DNA of 64,000 nucleotides, from positions 1,116,001 through 1,180,000 of the forward strand of contig NZ_AP022574.1 of the NCBI RefSeq assembly GCF_010729305.1. Reading direction: 5' to 3'. The notes under the pieces were generated by a model. The model worked only from the letters and a program-made list of their open reading frames with translations. It was not told where the DNA came from and searched no databases. Positions 62,880-64,000 of this stretch are shown piece by piece; position 1 is the first letter of the stretch, and the number at the start of each line of letters is the position of its first letter. A program made the translations under genes and the position numbers. The stretch comes from Mycolicibacterium psychrotolerans (GTDB lineage Bacteria; Actinomycetota; Actinomycetes; Mycobacteriales; Mycobacteriaceae).

Positions 62880-63904
62880 GGGTGCTGGTGATCGGCGCCA
62901 ACGGCTATCTGGGCAGCCACGTCACCCGTCAGCTCGTCGAGGCGGGGCAGGACGTGCGGGTGATGGTGCGCGAGGACGCCGTGACGTCCGGCAAGACCGT
63001 CGGCATCGATGACCTCATCGATGACCGGGCGGTCACCCGGTTCACCGGGGACATCTGGAACGACGCGGTGCTGCGCGAGGCGATGACCGGATGCGACGTC
63101 GTCTACTACTGCGTCGTCGACACCCGCGGCTGGCTGCGCGACCCGGCGCCGCTGTTCCGCACCAACGTCGACGGCACCCGCCACGTGCTCGACATCGCCA
63201 CCGAGCCGGCCATCGCCGCAGGACTGAGGAAGTTCGTCTTCACCAGCAGCTATGTGACCGTGGGACGCCGGCGCGGCCGCACCGCCACCGAGAACGACGA
63301 GATCGCCGACGAGCGCGGGCTCACGCCGTATGTGCGGTCTCGTCTGCAGGCCGAGAGGCTGGTGCTGGACTACGCCAGGAGCCGTGGCCTGCCCGCCGTG
63401 GCGATGTGCGTGTCCACCACCTACGGCGCGGGGGACTGGGGCCGCACGCCGCATGGTGCGATCATCGCCGGCGCCGCGTTCGGCAAGCTGCCGTTCGTGA
63501 TGGGCGGCATCGAGCTCGAGGCGGTGGGCATCGACGACGCCGCTCAGGCGCTGCTGCTGGCCGCCGAGAAGGGCCGCGTCGGTGAGCGGTATCTGATCTC
63601 GGAGAAGATGATCTCCAATGCCGAGGTGGTGCGGATCGCGGCCGAGGCGGCGGGCGTGCCCGCGCCGACGAGGACGATTCCGCTCGCGGTGTCCTACGCC
63701 ATAGCCGCGATGGGCAGCCTCAAGGGCCGGCTGACCGGAACCGACCAGCGGCTGTCGCTGGGCTCGCTGCGCCTGATGCGCGCCGAAGCGCCCGTCGACT
63801 GCACCAAGGCGAAGCGGGAGTTGGGCTGGCAGCCGCGACCGGTCGAGGAGTCGATCCGCGAAGCGGCGACGTTCTGGGTGGACCTGCGCGCCGCCAGGCG
63901 TTAG
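62876..63904 (+). CDS. NAD-dependent epimerase/dehydratase, 3-beta-HSD-like SDR (Rv0139-like)
   Basis: 342 residues from ATG 62876. The extended-SDR nucleotide motif is VLVIGANGYLGSHV, the catalytic serine region is VFTSSYVTVG, and YVRSRLQAER gives the Y-x3-K position as Y-x3-R/L-shifted, so the usual lysine is not clear. LSLGSLRLM and KAKRELGW near the end are typical of hydroxysteroid- or dihydroflavonol-reductase-like SDRs. The operon and KstR-type site suggest a steroid or sterol-derived substrate. Confidence 0.82.
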   Translation: MRVLVIGANGYLGSHVTRQLVEAGQDVRVMVREDAVTSGKTVGIDDLIDDRAVTRFTGDIWNDAVLREAMTGCDVVYYCVVDTRGWLRDPAPLFRTNVDGTRHVLDIATEPAIAAGLRKFVFTSSYVTVGRRRGRTATENDEIADERGLTPYVRSRLQAERLVLDYARSRGLPAVAMCVSTTYGAGDWGRTPHGAIIAGAAFGKLPFVMGGIELEAVGIDDAAQALLLAAEKGRVGERYLISEKMISNAEVVRIAAEAAGVPAPTRTIPLAVSYAIAAMGSLKGRLTGTDQRLSLGSLRLMRAEAPVDCTKAKRELGWQPRPVEESIREAATFWVDLRAARR

Positions 63905-63907
63905 CGC

Positions 63908-64000
63908 TCAGGCGGCCCGCAGTCCGAGCACCGGCTGTCGTTGTCGCCCGTCGCAGAACGTCGCCGACCACGGCCACCGTCCCCTGCCATCGGCCCAGAC
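63908..64000 (-). CDS. C-terminal end of an unidentified gene (5' part outside the window)
   Basis: The minus-strand frame is open from the right edge to a TGA at 63908-63910, giving 30 residues that include RWPWSATFCDGRQRQPVLGL. The stop lies three bases beyond that of the convergent epimerase gene, the spacing seen for other convergent pairs here, so it is likely real. No family can be named from this length. Confidence 0.4.
   Translation of the reverse strand, partial: VWADGRGRWPWSATFCDGRQRQPVLGLRAA

Overview
The window is high-GC chromosomal DNA of an actinobacterium, most probably a rapid-growing Mycobacterium (Mycolicibacterium). The reasons are two MspA-family porin-like genes in tandem, a haemophore-like secreted protein, several F420/PPOX oxidoreductases, a 13E12-family remnant under a LexA-type SOS box, PknH-type sensor lipoprotein architecture, many GTG starts and leaderless TANNNT promoters, and a block at 59.3-63.9 kb with the gene order I recall for Rv0135c-Rv0139 of M. 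tuberculosis (TetR, CYP138, MsrA, SnoaL-like, epimerase-like). Genes are dense, with many 4-base start/stop overlaps. I saw no rRNA, tRNA, CRISPR array or prophage. One complete insertion sequence of the IS30 family is present.

Layout. 0-1.7 kb: C-terminal part of the HrpA helicase. 1.7-9.5 kb: a PucR-type regulator divergent from a seven-gene catabolic operon (lipoprotein solute-binding protein, two permeases, ATPase, ACMSD-like amidohydrolase, flavin hydroxylase, cupin), with a CRP-like palindrome in the divergent gap. 9.6-10.9 kb: IS30 element in the short gap between two convergent genes. 10.9-20.1 kb: zinc alcohol dehydrogenase, secreted glutaminyl cyclase, DUF1295 protein, flavoprotein, beta-lactamase-like hydrolase, two secreted proteins, nitroreductase, VOC protein, rhomboid protease and an F420-type oxidoreductase. 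20.2-23.3 kb: beta-phosphoglucomutase-like phosphatase plus GH65 phosphorylase. 23.1-28.1 kb: a frameshifted GGDEF gene, small proteins around a palindromic repeat, a DMT transporter, a SigH-like sigma factor and a PPOX enzyme. 28.2-32.0 kb: a four-gene ABC importer. 32.1-38.4 kb: PyrE, a HugZ-like protein, a secreted protein, a maltokinase-like kinase and GlgX.

38.5-43.9 kb is a compact seven-gene minus-strand run: two polytopic membrane proteins, a 49-residue membrane peptide, a cupredoxin-like lipoprotein, a PAS-ANTAR regulator, PncA and a Clp-N protein. 44.0-49.3 kb holds a membrane-bound alpha/beta hydrolase, an acyl-CoA dehydrogenase, a C39-like cysteine protease candidate, the truncated 13E12 gene and another PPOX enzyme. 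49.5-53.8 kb is a glycosyltransferase, methyltransferase and alpha/alpha-toroid operon, a convergent second methyltransferase and a TetR gene; both outer promoters carry the same GGACA-NN-TGTCC palindrome. 53.8-59.2 kb is an envelope region: small protein, PknH-sensor-like lipoprotein, secreted protein, two MspA-family proteins, a proline-rich secreted protein, and a secreted protein with a 110-residue internal duplication. 59.3-63.9 kb: TetR, CYP138-like P450, MsrA, MsrB, SnoaL-like protein and epimerase, with a KstR-type operator before the last two.

The strongest candidates for undescribed biology are the putatively TetR-controlled glycan or lipid modification cluster at 49.4-53.8 kb, the PucR/CRP-linked catabolic operon at 3.4-9.5 kb, and the cupredoxin/ANTAR/PncA operon at 38.5-43.9 kb. 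All assignments come from reading sequence motifs; no database search was possible.
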